A DNA stretch of 64,000 bases, from IMG/VR virus record IMGVR_UViG_3300013125_000003, positions 1 through 64,000 of that record, one strand, 5' to 3'. A program made the translations under genes and the position numbers. The DNA comes from a virus. The notes beneath the pieces are model-generated. The model was not told where the DNA came from and did not search any database. It worked only from the letters and a program-made list of their open reading frames with translations. Shown piece after piece: positions 30,501 to 38,706 of this stretch. How positions within the stretch are numbered: position 1 is the first letter of the stretch; every line of letters begins with the position of its first letter.

Positions 30501-32123
30501 TTAATTGATTTCGCCAGCTTCTTTCATTTCCTCAAGTTCAGCTTCGCTAAAAACGGTTACTTTCTTAGCTAAGATTTTCATTACTCGTGAATACGCTGAC
30601 TTGGTTGAGATGCCGGTGTTAGCTTCCTTGTTCTTGGCTTTAGATTTTACCCAATTATCATCGCTCCAAGAAGTTTCCCAGCCATTTTCTCTGAGAACTT
30701 TAGCCATCTCGTCGTAATGGATAGCAAACGGATCTTCTACTTCTATGCCTTTCTTCTTTGCTATTCGCTCGCGGTACTTCTGAAGTTCTGGCTTTGGCAC
30801 GATAACCGTGGAAAGTCCGTAGAGACTTATGACCGATATGAAAGTCGGAAATAGATCGTCAGGTATCTGAGCTTCCGGGTTTCCGACGAAATCCTGAACG
30901 GTTTCCGGAATCTCTTCGAATTCAAGAGTTTCCGAATTCACGACGTAAAGTGGGTAGAGGTCTTCTCGTTTTGGGTTCTTTGCTCTGCTGCGAGACCTTA
31001 CCATCTCAACGTGACGCGTCAGTTTTGAGTTGATTTCAGAAAAACCCATGGCTAAGAGAAGCTTGTTGATCGGTTCTACGATCAGCCTGAAAAATTGCTG
31101 TTCACGATCGGTCGGTACGGCAAAATCCGGAAACACTCCCGGAACGTACGCAAACACGTCAAAATCGTAATCGTTATTGTTGGGATCGCAGTAGTAAAAT
31201 TTAATCTTTGATCCGCCGCGAATCATCGCGTACTTTTGGTTCTCAGTCTTGGTGATTACGTGATTGTGGTAGGCTGCTGCTCTGCCGTAAATCGGCATGC
31301 CAGTTCCAATGATGAGAGGGTTCAAACTCTTCACGTGTTCTTCATAAACTCGAACGTTGAAGTTGAAAGCTATGCTGTCGATAGGCATGGTGTCCATCTC
31401 ATTTTTCATTTCCTGCATGACAGGAATGAGATCCTTTTCGAGATCAAGGTCGTAACCCTTATCTAGAAGGATCCAGTAGATCTTTTTAAGATTTTCTCTT
31501 GCCCATATAGGGTAAGACGATTGGATAGCTTCCAAGCCCTTGATCATTAGGACCGGTTTGTCTAGAATTTTCGAGCCCTTGGTAGCTACCTCAAAAACGT
31601 ACTTTTTCTTTGCAACTAGGATGCCTGCCCTGGAAACGTTTTCTAATTCGAAGACCAAACGGTTTTTCGTGTGAAAGTGATTGGCGTACTTTTCGAAAGC
31701 TGCTTTGAAGTAATCGTCTAGCCTGTACTTGTTGATAGCCAAGCAGATTTCCAAAGCTTTCGTGTCGTCCATCTCGATACCTTGCACTGATTTGATGGCA
31801 TACTCGATGCACGAGTAAACCGAGTCGGTGTCAGTGTAAATAGCTGAATCACTTTCTATCGGTTGCACTACGTGACCTACAAGTCCGAGTTTCTCGTGAA
31901 GCTCCGTGTCGAGGTGCCATCGATTTCGAAAGTAGTGATTTATCGCTTTGATTGTGAATTTGATAAGATCCTGACCCTGAAGGGTGATGGACTGTGCGAT
32001 GTCGTTGTTGTGGAAGTAAAAATACCTGTTTCCGAAGGCTCCGTAAAAGGAGTTGATGAGGATCTTGATAGCGTTCTGCTTCAAGTCCAACGACTTGATC
32101 TGTTGTTCTAAAGTTAAGCTCAT
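30501..32123 (-). CDS. 43: DNA polymerase, C-terminal half (split gp43)
   Basis: A 540-residue family B polymerase fragment. It begins about 18 residues before motif B (KILINSFYGAFGN), then has motif C IYTDTDSVYS and a thumb with IYGRAAAYHNHVITK. The 3'-5' exonuclease and palm motif A (DxxSLYP) are missing and are not found elsewhere in the window. The start is a clean ATG after a noncoding divergent region, so this is an intact split gene, not a deletion inside an ORF. Split gp43 is known in some Aeromonas T4-like phages and in RM378, though break points differ. Confidence 0.85.
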   Translation of the reverse strand: MSLTLEQQIKSLDLKQNAIKILINSFYGAFGNRYFYFHNNDIAQSITLQGQDLIKFTIKAINHYFRNRWHLDTELHEKLGLVGHVVQPIESDSAIYTDTDSVYSCIEYAIKSVQGIEMDDTKALEICLAINKYRLDDYFKAAFEKYANHFHTKNRLVFELENVSRAGILVAKKKYVFEVATKGSKILDKPVLMIKGLEAIQSSYPIWARENLKKIYWILLDKGYDLDLEKDLIPVMQEMKNEMDTMPIDSIAFNFNVRVYEEHVKSLNPLIIGTGMPIYGRAAAYHNHVITKTENQKYAMIRGGSKIKFYYCDPNNNDYDFDVFAYVPGVFPDFAVPTDREQQFFRLIVEPINKLLLAMGFSEINSKLTRHVEMVRSRSRAKNPKREDLYPLYVVNSETLEFEEIPETVQDFVGNPEAQIPDDLFPTFISVISLYGLSTVIVPKPELQKYRERIAKKKGIEVEDPFAIHYDEMAKVLRENGWETSWSDDNWVKSKAKNKEANTGISTKSAYSRVMKILAKKVTVFSEAELEEMKEAGEIN

Positions 32124-32165
32124 GTTCCTATTCTACGTACGAACCCATTTTAGGTTTTATAGTAC

Positions 32166-32174
32166 TAAATAAAT
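32166..32174 (+). promoter_or_regulatory. Late-type motif in divergent promoter region
   Basis: TAAATAAAT 29 bases before ATG 32204. On the opposite strand the same 80-base region contains TACTATAAAA about 30 bases before the polymerase start, a possible -10 for the minus-strand operon. Confidence 0.4.
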
Positions 32175-32203
32175 AGAAGAAAAGTTCACCTGTGGTAAGT
32201 TCA

Positions 32204-32791
32204 ATGAGCCAAAAAACCTATGTGGTCAAGAAGAAATACCCTTTCTTGGAAAACTTTCCATTTGAGGAGTTCACTCTCGAACCTGGAGAAGCTCACAGAA
32301 TCGTAGCTGACGATGACGGAGGGGTTGCCATAGAAGACATTGAACCTACGTTAATGAAATTCGTTTACGAAAAGGACAACAGTTCCATGACGGTCTTCAT
32401 ATTCGACCGTGAACTTCGTTGGATGAACGAAATATCAGAAAAGGTACAGGACTTAAACTCAGCAGTCAAAGCGATAGACAAAGCTATAGATTCGCCAGAT
32501 TTGCTAACTAAGCGAAACGGCGCAAATTACGCTGAAGCTTGGTGCGCCCAGCTCCAAGACAATAGGTCAAAACTCAGCTATTCAACGTCCGGCGATATTC
32601 TAACGAGCTTGGTGGACGGTCCAGACCAATTGGTCACCGTGATCAACAAGATCATAAAGTTAAACGCTGGAATAGGAATGGTAGGCCTGTCAACCAAAGA
32701 GTACCAGATAGTCCTAACTTACTACCAATTTCAACTCATTTACGCAAAATTACTGTTGGGCATCATAATCGCCTCAAAAATATCCCTTTAA
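32204..32791 (+). CDS. Hypothetical protein with ENFPFEEFTLE
   Basis: A 195-residue protein. The N-terminus reads KKKYPFLENFPFEEFTLEPGEA, which may be a variant of the targeting-like peptide; then a small acidic beta part and a long helical region. ATG 32204 is preferred to the in-frame GTG 32192. Abuts the next gene. No function known. Confidence 0.55.
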   Translation: MSQKTYVVKKKYPFLENFPFEEFTLEPGEAHRIVADDDGGVAIEDIEPTLMKFVYEKDNSSMTVFIFDRELRWMNEISEKVQDLNSAVKAIDKAIDSPDLLTKRNGANYAEAWCAQLQDNRSKLSYSTSGDILTSLVDGPDQLVTVINKIIKLNAGIGMVGLSTKEYQIVLTYYQFQLIYAKLLLGIIIASKISL

Positions 32792-33160
32792 ATGGAAGAT
32801 TCACAGATCGATTCCTTCTTAGCTTACGTCGCGTTAGTTGAGGAAAGCTCAGAACAGTTCTCGCAGGACCAAGTAAAAAAATTGGAACTGATAAGAACTA
32901 AAGTCGGAGAGATCCTAAAGAAAACTCAACCGCCGCTGCAGCCGGCTAACCTTCAAGCCCCGGCCTCTGTTTCCCAAGTGTCTTCTATGAAAATTGTGGA
33001 AAGCTTCGAACAGTTCGTTGAAGTTAACGAGATGATTCGAAAGCGCGGAAATAAGTGGGTTGTTCTTGACAAAAAAGGAAAAAAGGTTTTAGGCACTCAC
33101 CCAACTAAGGAAAAGGCTCTCAGCCAACTTAGAGCTATCGAAATCAGCAAGCACAGCTAA
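32792..33160 (+). CDS. Protein with internal FEQFVEVNE and C-terminal THPTKEKAL domain
   Basis: A 122-residue protein. Residues 1-60 are helical and Pro/Gln-rich. At residue 66 an internal Met opens MKIVESFEQFVEVNEMIRK, a typical targeting-like peptide with VNE, so translation from ATG 32987 could yield a separate 57-residue protein. The C-terminus (WVVLDKKGKKVLGTHPTKEK, QLRAIEISKH) is a small domain I recognise from the ends of many phage scaffold and head proteins. Likely head-associated. Confidence 0.6.
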   Translation: MEDSQIDSFLAYVALVEESSEQFSQDQVKKLELIRTKVGEILKKTQPPLQPANLQAPASVSQVSSMKIVESFEQFVEVNEMIRKRGNKWVVLDKKGKKVLGTHPTKEKALSQLRAIEISKHS

Positions 33161-33951
33161 TGGACAAATACGTTCTATCCTTTTCTAATTTCGTCAACGA
33201 GAATCGTCGATACACCGGAGAACAGCCTTACTTATTTCAGGAATACAAGGATAGGTTCGATGATTTTTCATTCGAAGAAGACATTGTGTTTCTAATCAAG
33301 CGAATAGAGGAAAAATGGATAGAATTGAAGGAAAAGTATCACTGGAACCGAGAGAGCCCAGGAGTTAGAGGCGATCACTTTGCTCTCAACGTTAAGGTTT
33401 ACATCTTTCCGGACGAGGAAGAGATCAAAAAGAGAGTAAAAGTCCCAGAATTATCTGACGAAGAAGCTAACAGAATTTGGTGGAAGTACCTGCAAGACCA
33501 AGCGGAAGTGCTAGCTGACGGAATAGATCACAGTTGGATAAAAACTGTCGATTGGGGTGGAAAAAGCGGAGGTTGGCTTCTGCTTTATCCGGAAGTAGGT
33601 CCAGACTCAGTGATGGAAGGAATATCAGAAGAGTGCAACAGCTACTTAGCCGAAAAAGAGGCGATCGAAGAAGAAGTGATGGCAGAGGTAAAAAATAAGT
33701 ATCAGGATCCGGATTTCAGCGAACTTGTAGAAGTCGGTGCACTGAACGATCTTCCTGAAATATCGCAGCTTAGAGATAGAGCAAAGGCTCTCGTTAATTA
33801 CTTAGAAGAAACTCTCGGAGAAGCAACTTCAATGGAAACAGATATGTTAGCTATCCTGCAGCAAGTTGATAGATTTAGGCAGGAAGGCCTCGAATGGTTT
33901 TACGAGTATTTGGAGATGGAAACTGACGATGCTCTAGAAACTGTCTACTGA
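33160..33951 (+). CDS. Candidate internal head protein (FSNFVNE motif)
   Basis: A 263-residue acidic protein starting MDKYVLSFSNFVNENRRYTG, an almost ideal targeting-like peptide with VNE at residues 13-15. The rest is mixed alpha/beta with SWIKTVDWGGKSGGWLLLYP in the middle and a long acidic helix at the end. The ATG overlaps the previous TAA. Function unknown; packaging inferred from the motif. Confidence 0.6.
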   Translation: MDKYVLSFSNFVNENRRYTGEQPYLFQEYKDRFDDFSFEEDIVFLIKRIEEKWIELKEKYHWNRESPGVRGDHFALNVKVYIFPDEEEIKKRVKVPELSDEEANRIWWKYLQDQAEVLADGIDHSWIKTVDWGGKSGGWLLLYPEVGPDSVMEGISEECNSYLAEKEAIEEEVMAEVKNKYQDPDFSELVEVGALNDLPEISQLRDRAKALVNYLEETLGEATSMETDMLAILQQVDRFRQEGLEWFYEYLEMETDDALETVY

Positions 33952-35624
33952 TCAACGAACTTAGTCAGATCAAACTCGTGCTTGGAAACTTCAAATTCTT
34001 GCTCAAGGTAGATCTGTTCCCTCTTCTTTCCGTGCTTCACGATGTACCCATCGAGGTCGTCTACTAGGTCAAGTATCGTGATCTTGTGCTTGCCTAGCAA
34101 TTTTCTCATTCCCCTACCTATCGATTGTCTTACCGTGATTTCTGATTTGTAACTCTCAGCGAAGATGATGTAGTTGATGTTCTTCAAGTTTATGCCGGTG
34201 GAAAAAGTACCGAACGAAGCGACCAAAACAACGCCAGCGTTAGATTCCATGATGGATCGATACTCTGACCTATCGTCGTCCTTCACTCCACCGTCAATGT
34301 AGTAAACGTGGTCGTTAGTCTCTTTTATCTTGTCGTAAATTCTCTTGCCGTACTGATCTTTAACGTTAGTAAAGAGGACCATCTTGTTTCCCTGCAGCTT
34401 ACCGCACAGCTTGGCAATGAAGTTTATTCTAGGCTCGTACGAAACGATGAAAGCTTTCTCTATCTCGTACTTTTCCTTACCAGTAGCTCCTCCTGTTTCC
34501 TTAAGCTGAGCGTACCCCTTGACGAACGGATCGTCTTCTGGGTACTTTAGCCTGACCATGTTCACCATGACGTCTACAGAGTAATCATTTTCCATGAGAA
34601 ACTTCGCTTTGACTATCATGCTTAACGGCCCCAAGTACTCCTGAATCTTGAAAAAGTCAGAGTACTGTTCCTCAATCTTAATCGTTCCAGATAGACCCAA
34701 TTTGTACTCTGCGTTGGTGCTTGCTCTGAGAATGTCGCGTATTGAAGCTCCGCGACTGGTGTGAGCTTCATCAATGCAAATGACGCTAAAGTTCTTGAAA
34801 AAATCCGGTTTGGTCTGCCTAACGATGGGATTTCTGATCTTGCCGTTCTTGTCCTTCTTCGGTTTTTTAGGCTTGCCGTCGTCCATTATCAAGCTCTGGT
34901 ACGTGGAAATGACAAGTTCACAGTCGTCGAACTTTTTTTGGGAAAATGAATTGGTCCCGCCTATCCTGTGAATTGTCCACGGAACCAAACCTGTCTGGTA
35001 TTCCTTCTCAAAAGCATCAGCTGTCTGGTTGACCAGGGACGTTTTTGGGACCACCAGAAGTGCCTTATTATCTTTGTTGATGATTCCTTTTCTCTTTAGA
35101 AACGACAAGTACATAAAGAAGATAAGGGTCTTTCCAGCGGAAGTTGCCAGTTCCTGTGAACAGAACTTGTACTTAAGTCCACGGTGAACCGCTTCTAACT
35201 GGTAAGCGTACGGTTCTATGTGAGGGCTGGTTCCGTCTAGAAGGACGGATGCAAATTTATCGGACTTGTCCTTGGTGAAATCTAAGTTCAGAAGGTCGTC
35301 CAACCCTCTGATGTCTATCTCGTAATCGTAACGTTCGCCGAAATTGACGATCTCTCGCCAAAGACCGACGCCTATTCGGTTTTCATTATCGATGAACTTA
35401 TCGTACCCGTCCCAAATCTTTCTCTTGTAAAGCGGGTCGTGAAAGTAGCCGGCTCTTCTTTTTTTAAAGTAGAGTTGAAGGTCCTTCAGTTCTCCTTTTC
35501 CCGCGTAATCCACGAGCTGAAGGTGCTGTTTATCGTCAGTCAATTCAAATGATAGCAAAGTTTTGATAGAAATTTTAGTTGCCGTCCAGCAACTTTTGAG
35601 CAGCGATCCTGTCCTTGATTCCAA
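33945..35624 (-). CDS. uvsW: UvsW-like superfamily 2 helicase
   Basis: A helicase of up to 559 residues. Walker A is ELATSAGKTLIFF, motif II VICIDEAHTSRG, motif III LGLSGTI, motif VI SIGRGMRKLLG. An N-terminal basic domain (LYFKKRRAGYFHDPLYKRKIWDG) matches the T4 UvsW DNA-binding domain. UvsW unwinds R-loops and branched DNA and shifts T4 to recombination-dependent replication. The start is uncertain: the long form overlaps uvsY by 50 bases; TTG at 35558 would give 537 residues. It converges with the plus-strand gene, overlapping 7 bases. Confidence 0.85.
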   Translation of the reverse strand: MESRTGSLLKSCWTATKISIKTLLSFELTDDKQHLQLVDYAGKGELKDLQLYFKKRRAGYFHDPLYKRKIWDGYDKFIDNENRIGVGLWREIVNFGERYDYEIDIRGLDDLLNLDFTKDKSDKFASVLLDGTSPHIEPYAYQLEAVHRGLKYKFCSQELATSAGKTLIFFMYLSFLKRKGIINKDNKALLVVPKTSLVNQTADAFEKEYQTGLVPWTIHRIGGTNSFSQKKFDDCELVISTYQSLIMDDGKPKKPKKDKNGKIRNPIVRQTKPDFFKNFSVICIDEAHTSRGASIRDILRASTNAEYKLGLSGTIKIEEQYSDFFKIQEYLGPLSMIVKAKFLMENDYSVDVMVNMVRLKYPEDDPFVKGYAQLKETGGATGKEKYEIEKAFIVSYEPRINFIAKLCGKLQGNKMVLFTNVKDQYGKRIYDKIKETNDHVYYIDGGVKDDDRSEYRSIMESNAGVVLVASFGTFSTGINLKNINYIIFAESYKSEITVRQSIGRGMRKLLGKHKITILDLVDDLDGYIVKHGKKREQIYLEQEFEVSKHEFDLTKFVDQ

Positions 35625-36012
35625 AGATGACCGAATCTACTGTCTTTATGCACTCGGAGTAAAATTCAATCTGGTACTCTAACTGCTCGAGCCGTTCCTT
35701 TAACGCAGCGGTCTTAGCGTCAACTATCGTTACTTTTTCGCTTGGTTGGTAGCGAGTTTGCCCGATCTTAGAAGCATCTACCCATTCCTCGCCCTTCTTT
35801 TCTCGGTACTGTTTCTTGTACCGAGTAAAGTGTTCGAGAAGAGTGTGATTTTCTTCCAGGATTCTCTGCCTGAGGCTCAAAAAGGTTACTTGGACCTGAG
35901 GAATGTTCTCGATCTTAATGAGGAGTTGAATTCCGTCCTTTATTTCCTTTGAAAAAAGCTCCCGTTTGTTACGAAAGTGCTCTTCCAGCGTTAGTTTGTT
36001 TCCGTCTTCCAT
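35575..36012 (-). CDS. uvsY: UvsY-like recombination mediator
   Basis: A 145-residue helical, charged protein next to uvsW, as in T4. KKQYREKKGEEWVDASKIG and KVTIVDAKTAALKERLEQLE resemble the region of T4 UvsY (137 residues) with a basic helix followed by a long C-terminal helix (ECIKTVDSVIFGIKDRI). UvsY loads UvsX recombinase on gp32-covered ssDNA. Assignment rests on length, gene order and helical pattern. Confidence 0.65.
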   Translation of the reverse strand: MEDGNKLTLEEHFRNKRELFSKEIKDGIQLLIKIENIPQVQVTFLSLRQRILEENHTLLEHFTRYKKQYREKKGEEWVDASKIGQTRYQPSEKVTIVDAKTAALKERLEQLEYQIEFYSECIKTVDSVIFGIKDRIAAQKLLDGN

Positions 36013-36044
36013 CTGTTTATTTTACGGAAAAAGAGCGATAAGTT

Positions 36045-36515
36045 TTACACCAAGAACGTGTAATAGGTGCTTTCTACCTGGTAGTAATCGCTCTGGAACT
36101 CGTTGATCTGCTGGCTCCCGTATATGTTGTTTCCAATTGGGTGGTGTTCTCCGTTCCTGTAAAATACCGAAACGTTTCCGTCGTACAGGCAGATTATTGA
36201 GTCTAACTTGTAGTGAGATAGCGAACCTTTTACGATCTCCTTGAACTCATCTAAGGAAACGTCAGTCGACTCGTTAGTCACGAAGATGCTGGGAAACACG
36301 AACCTAACCTTACGTTCGGCAAGAGACATTGACGTGATCGTCTGCACCACGTAATTCAAGCGTCCGAAAGAGTCCAAGTCGTTTAGAAACTCGTTGTACT
36401 GGTCGGACGAGGTAAAGTTATAGATCGCGAACGGCTTTTGGGCTTGCACGCAATCACGAATCAGGTGATACCTGTTCCCTGAATACTCTCTTGTGCGTCT
36501 TAATGTCCTATCCAT
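36045..36515 (-). CDS. Hypothetical protein upstream of uvsY
   Basis: A 156-residue alpha/beta protein (KPFAIYNFTSSDQYNEFLND, RKVRFVFPSIFVTNES, DSIICLYDGNVSVFY). No family recognised. It heads the uvsY-uvsW operon and is divergent from the next plus-strand gene. Confidence 0.6.
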   Translation of the reverse strand: MDRTLRRTREYSGNRYHLIRDCVQAQKPFAIYNFTSSDQYNEFLNDLDSFGRLNYVVQTITSMSLAERKVRFVFPSIFVTNESTDVSLDEFKEIVKGSLSHYKLDSIICLYDGNVSVFYRNGEHHPIGNNIYGSQQINEFQSDYYQVESTYYTFLV

Positions 36516-36576
36516 TGATAATTTGGTATTGTATTACAGAACTATGCAGTTATTTATTAGTAAAAGATCTGCAAGT

Positions 36577-36936
36577 ATGAAAATTGAAAAATCTTACACC
36601 GTTCAGATATGGGTCGGCTTGAGGGCAGGGTACGGGCACTACTACTTTAACCTCAATGACGTTAGGCAGATCTGCGATGATTTTGTTAACGAACTCGACG
36701 AAAATGGGTTGGGCGATTGCGTGACAATCACTCCTACCGAGTACCGATACGTTAAGGGCTGGGAGCCTGGAGTGATAGTCGGTTTCGTAAATTACCCAAG
36801 GTTTCCGAGAAAGCCGGACAAGATTCTATGGAAAGCTCTCGACCTGGCAGAAAGGTTAAGAAAAGGACTAAAACAGATTAGAGTAACCGTCGTTACTCCG
36901 GATAACACATACATGTTGGAAGATGAACAAGCCTAA
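36577..36936 (+). CDS. Hypothetical protein (IWVGLRAGY type)
   Basis: A 119-residue protein with YTVQIWVGLRAGYGHYYFNL and NGLGDCVTITPTEYRYVKGWEPGVIVGFVN (given here as two regions), a compact alpha/beta domain similar to small hypotheticals in T4-like phages. An alternative ATG at 36544 would add 11 residues. It overlaps the next gene by 14 bases. Confidence 0.6.
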   Translation: MKIEKSYTVQIWVGLRAGYGHYYFNLNDVRQICDDFVNELDENGLGDCVTITPTEYRYVKGWEPGVIVGFVNYPRFPRKPDKILWKALDLAERLRKGLKQIRVTVVTPDNTYMLEDEQA

Positions 36937-37468
36937 GGAACACATCAACGTATTCGATTTTGATGAGACCCTCTACAGAGTTCCTGGATTTACTTGCACC
37001 GAAGCGGTAGGGAAAAAACCTTACGAGTGGTTCGACGATCCAAAGTCTCTCGAAAATCACGAAACAGTATTTCCGATTCTCAACACAATAGAAAAGACTT
37101 GGGGAGAGAATTCGAAGTACGAGAACTACCTCATCACTCACAGAGTTCTTGCGTGCAAGGATGCTATCACAAAACTCTTGGAAAAGAGCGCGTGCATCTT
37201 TCACCGAGTGTACTTTTTAGGAAGGGAAGAATCCAAAGCCATGAAGCTTCTGGAGATTCTCGACGCTAACCCACAGGCAAAATCTTTGACCATTTACGAG
37301 GATTCCATGTGGGAGATCATACAATACGCGCAAATTTTAGCCGACGAAGCACCGGAATTGGAGATCAATTTCGTTTTCGTTGATAAAAGTAAAGTAATAA
37401 AACTGAGCTTATCCTCAGTCGTCCCACTTTGCGATTACCAGGACGTTGAAAGAATCAGATTGCTATGA
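36923..37468 (+). CDS. HAD-like phosphatase of the RNA-repair type
   Basis: A 181-residue protein with INVFDFDETLYRVPG (nucleophile DxDxT), NYLITHRVLA (motif II-like) and LTIYEDSMWEI (acidic motif IV). The FDFDxTLYRxP start and IYEDR-like end match the HAD domain found in Swiss-army-knife RNA-repair proteins. It precedes a nucleotide-kinase-like gene with 4 bases of overlap; a combined end-healing role is possible. Confidence 0.7.
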   Translation: MNKPKEHINVFDFDETLYRVPGFTCTEAVGKKPYEWFDDPKSLENHETVFPILNTIEKTWGENSKYENYLITHRVLACKDAITKLLEKSACIFHRVYFLGREESKAMKLLEILDANPQAKSLTIYEDSMWEIIQYAQILADEAPELEINFVFVDKSKVIKLSLSSVVPLCDYQDVERIRLL

Positions 37469-38109
37469 TACTATTTGTAGAAGGCCCGCGAGCATGCGGC
37501 AAGACTTACTTGATAAACGACTTGCTAGAGTCAGTAAACTTGGAATTGCTCAAGACTCCAGAAAAGTTCGATACTGATCCGGACATCGAGTACTACAAGT
37601 TCTACTTTGCAAATCACATCAGAACCTTAGGCTTGCAAGACATTGACAACACGCCAGCTTTGCATTATTTCAGCTTGGGTAACATCATGACCATCCTTGA
37701 AATGAATCAACAACCCCAGTACAGAGACAAGATCTGGGTCTTCGACCGAGCTATCATCTCTGCTTACGTTTGGGCAGTGTTGCGAGGTCGACTGTTACTG
37801 GTCAGAGCATGTCAAGAGTACGAAGCTCTGCTGTCATCCGACCTCTACCGAAACTGCAAGACCATAATGATCACGGTAAACCAAGATCGTAGAGAACAAG
37901 ATGTGTCAAGAAACAAGGACGTTTTTGATGGGGCTCACTCAACTGATGAGGAACTTCACCTGTTCGGACACTTCTTGGAGTTCGGAAAAGATCAGTTAGC
38001 TGACCCAGCTAGAAAAAACGGCATCTCATTCATCACCAACCACTTTGACCAAGAATCCGTTGATAGTTTTGTTGCAGAAGGTAAAAAGCTTTTAGGCATC
38101 TCGGCTTAA
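37465..38109 (+). CDS. P-loop nucleotide/nucleoside kinase-like protein
   Basis: A 214-residue protein with an N-terminal Walker A FVEGPRACGKTYLIND and WVFDRAIISAYVW in the position of the DR(S/Y) substrate-binding motif of thymidylate and deoxynucleoside kinases. A LID-like segment (QDRREQDVSRNKD) follows. It likely phosphorylates a deoxynucleotide; polynucleotide kinase is an alternative. Ends in a late promoter motif. Confidence 0.65.
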   Translation: MILFVEGPRACGKTYLINDLLESVNLELLKTPEKFDTDPDIEYYKFYFANHIRTLGLQDIDNTPALHYFSLGNIMTILEMNQQPQYRDKIWVFDRAIISAYVWAVLRGRLLLVRACQEYEALLSSDLYRNCKTIMITVNQDRREQDVSRNKDVFDGAHSTDEELHLFGHFLEFGKDQLADPARKNGISFITNHFDQESVDSFVAEGKKLLGISA

Positions 38110-38116
38110 TAAATAA
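38107..38116 (+). promoter_or_regulatory. T4-type late promoter motif
   Basis: TAATAAATAA overlapping the kinase stop, 19 bases before ATG 38136. Confidence 0.65.
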
Positions 38117-38135
38117 CAAAAATAGTCAAAATGCG

Positions 38136-38693
38136 ATGCTTAAAAAGTTCACGAAAGATTTCAAAGAGTTCGTAAACGAGTCAGCCGAATCTAAAGTCAG
38201 AGGAATTTCTCTCGAAGAGTTCCTTCCTCTTTTTTCAGAATTGGTGATGATGTGTCCTAATTTAGAAGAATTCAATTACCCGAGTGATATACACGGTCAC
38301 GCAAGTCGAGTAATCGAACTCAGCAGAAACGGAAAATCTGGAGAACCATGGATGTTCACTAAAGAATCTGGGTTATCTGAGATGGAAAAGAAGCTGAACG
38401 AGATTGAAGAATTTTACAGGAAACATTATGACGGAAAGGACAAACCTGTATTCTACGTGTGGAACGTGTCCACCAAAGGGTTAAAGTACAGAGAATTGGA
38501 AAAACGTCTCGAAGAAGTAGGTGGATTACCAAAATCTGAACAGGACTTTAAACTTCCGCAACTTATCGATTTACTCAAAAATGATGAAACTCTTAGAAAC
38601 GCGGTCACTAGAGTAAGCGCATCTCTGGATTCCATCTCTTCGACTGAATTTGGAAAAGCAATGAGTCGCGGTGATTTCGGACCACTGGACTAA
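38136..38693 (+). CDS. Candidate internal head protein (FKEFVNE motif)
   Basis: A 185-residue protein starting MLKKFTKDFKEFVNESAESK: the clearest copy of the targeting-like peptide, with FVNE-S a candidate protease site at residue 15. The remainder is helical and charged with no enzyme motif. A late promoter at the usual spacing supports expression with the head genes. Confidence 0.65.
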   Translation: MLKKFTKDFKEFVNESAESKVRGISLEEFLPLFSELVMMCPNLEEFNYPSDIHGHASRVIELSRNGKSGEPWMFTKESGLSEMEKKLNEIEEFYRKHYDGKDKPVFYVWNVSTKGLKYRELEKRLEEVGGLPKSEQDFKLPQLIDLLKNDETLRNAVTRVSASLDSISSTEFGKAMSRGDFGPLD

Positions 38694-38706
38694 CAAAATC
38701 AAAAGC

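Noticed and set aside
35559-35624. First 22 codons of the long UvsW form as certain coding sequence
   Set aside because: They overlap uvsY and look like a frame shadow; TTG 35558 may be the true start, so the extension is not asserted.
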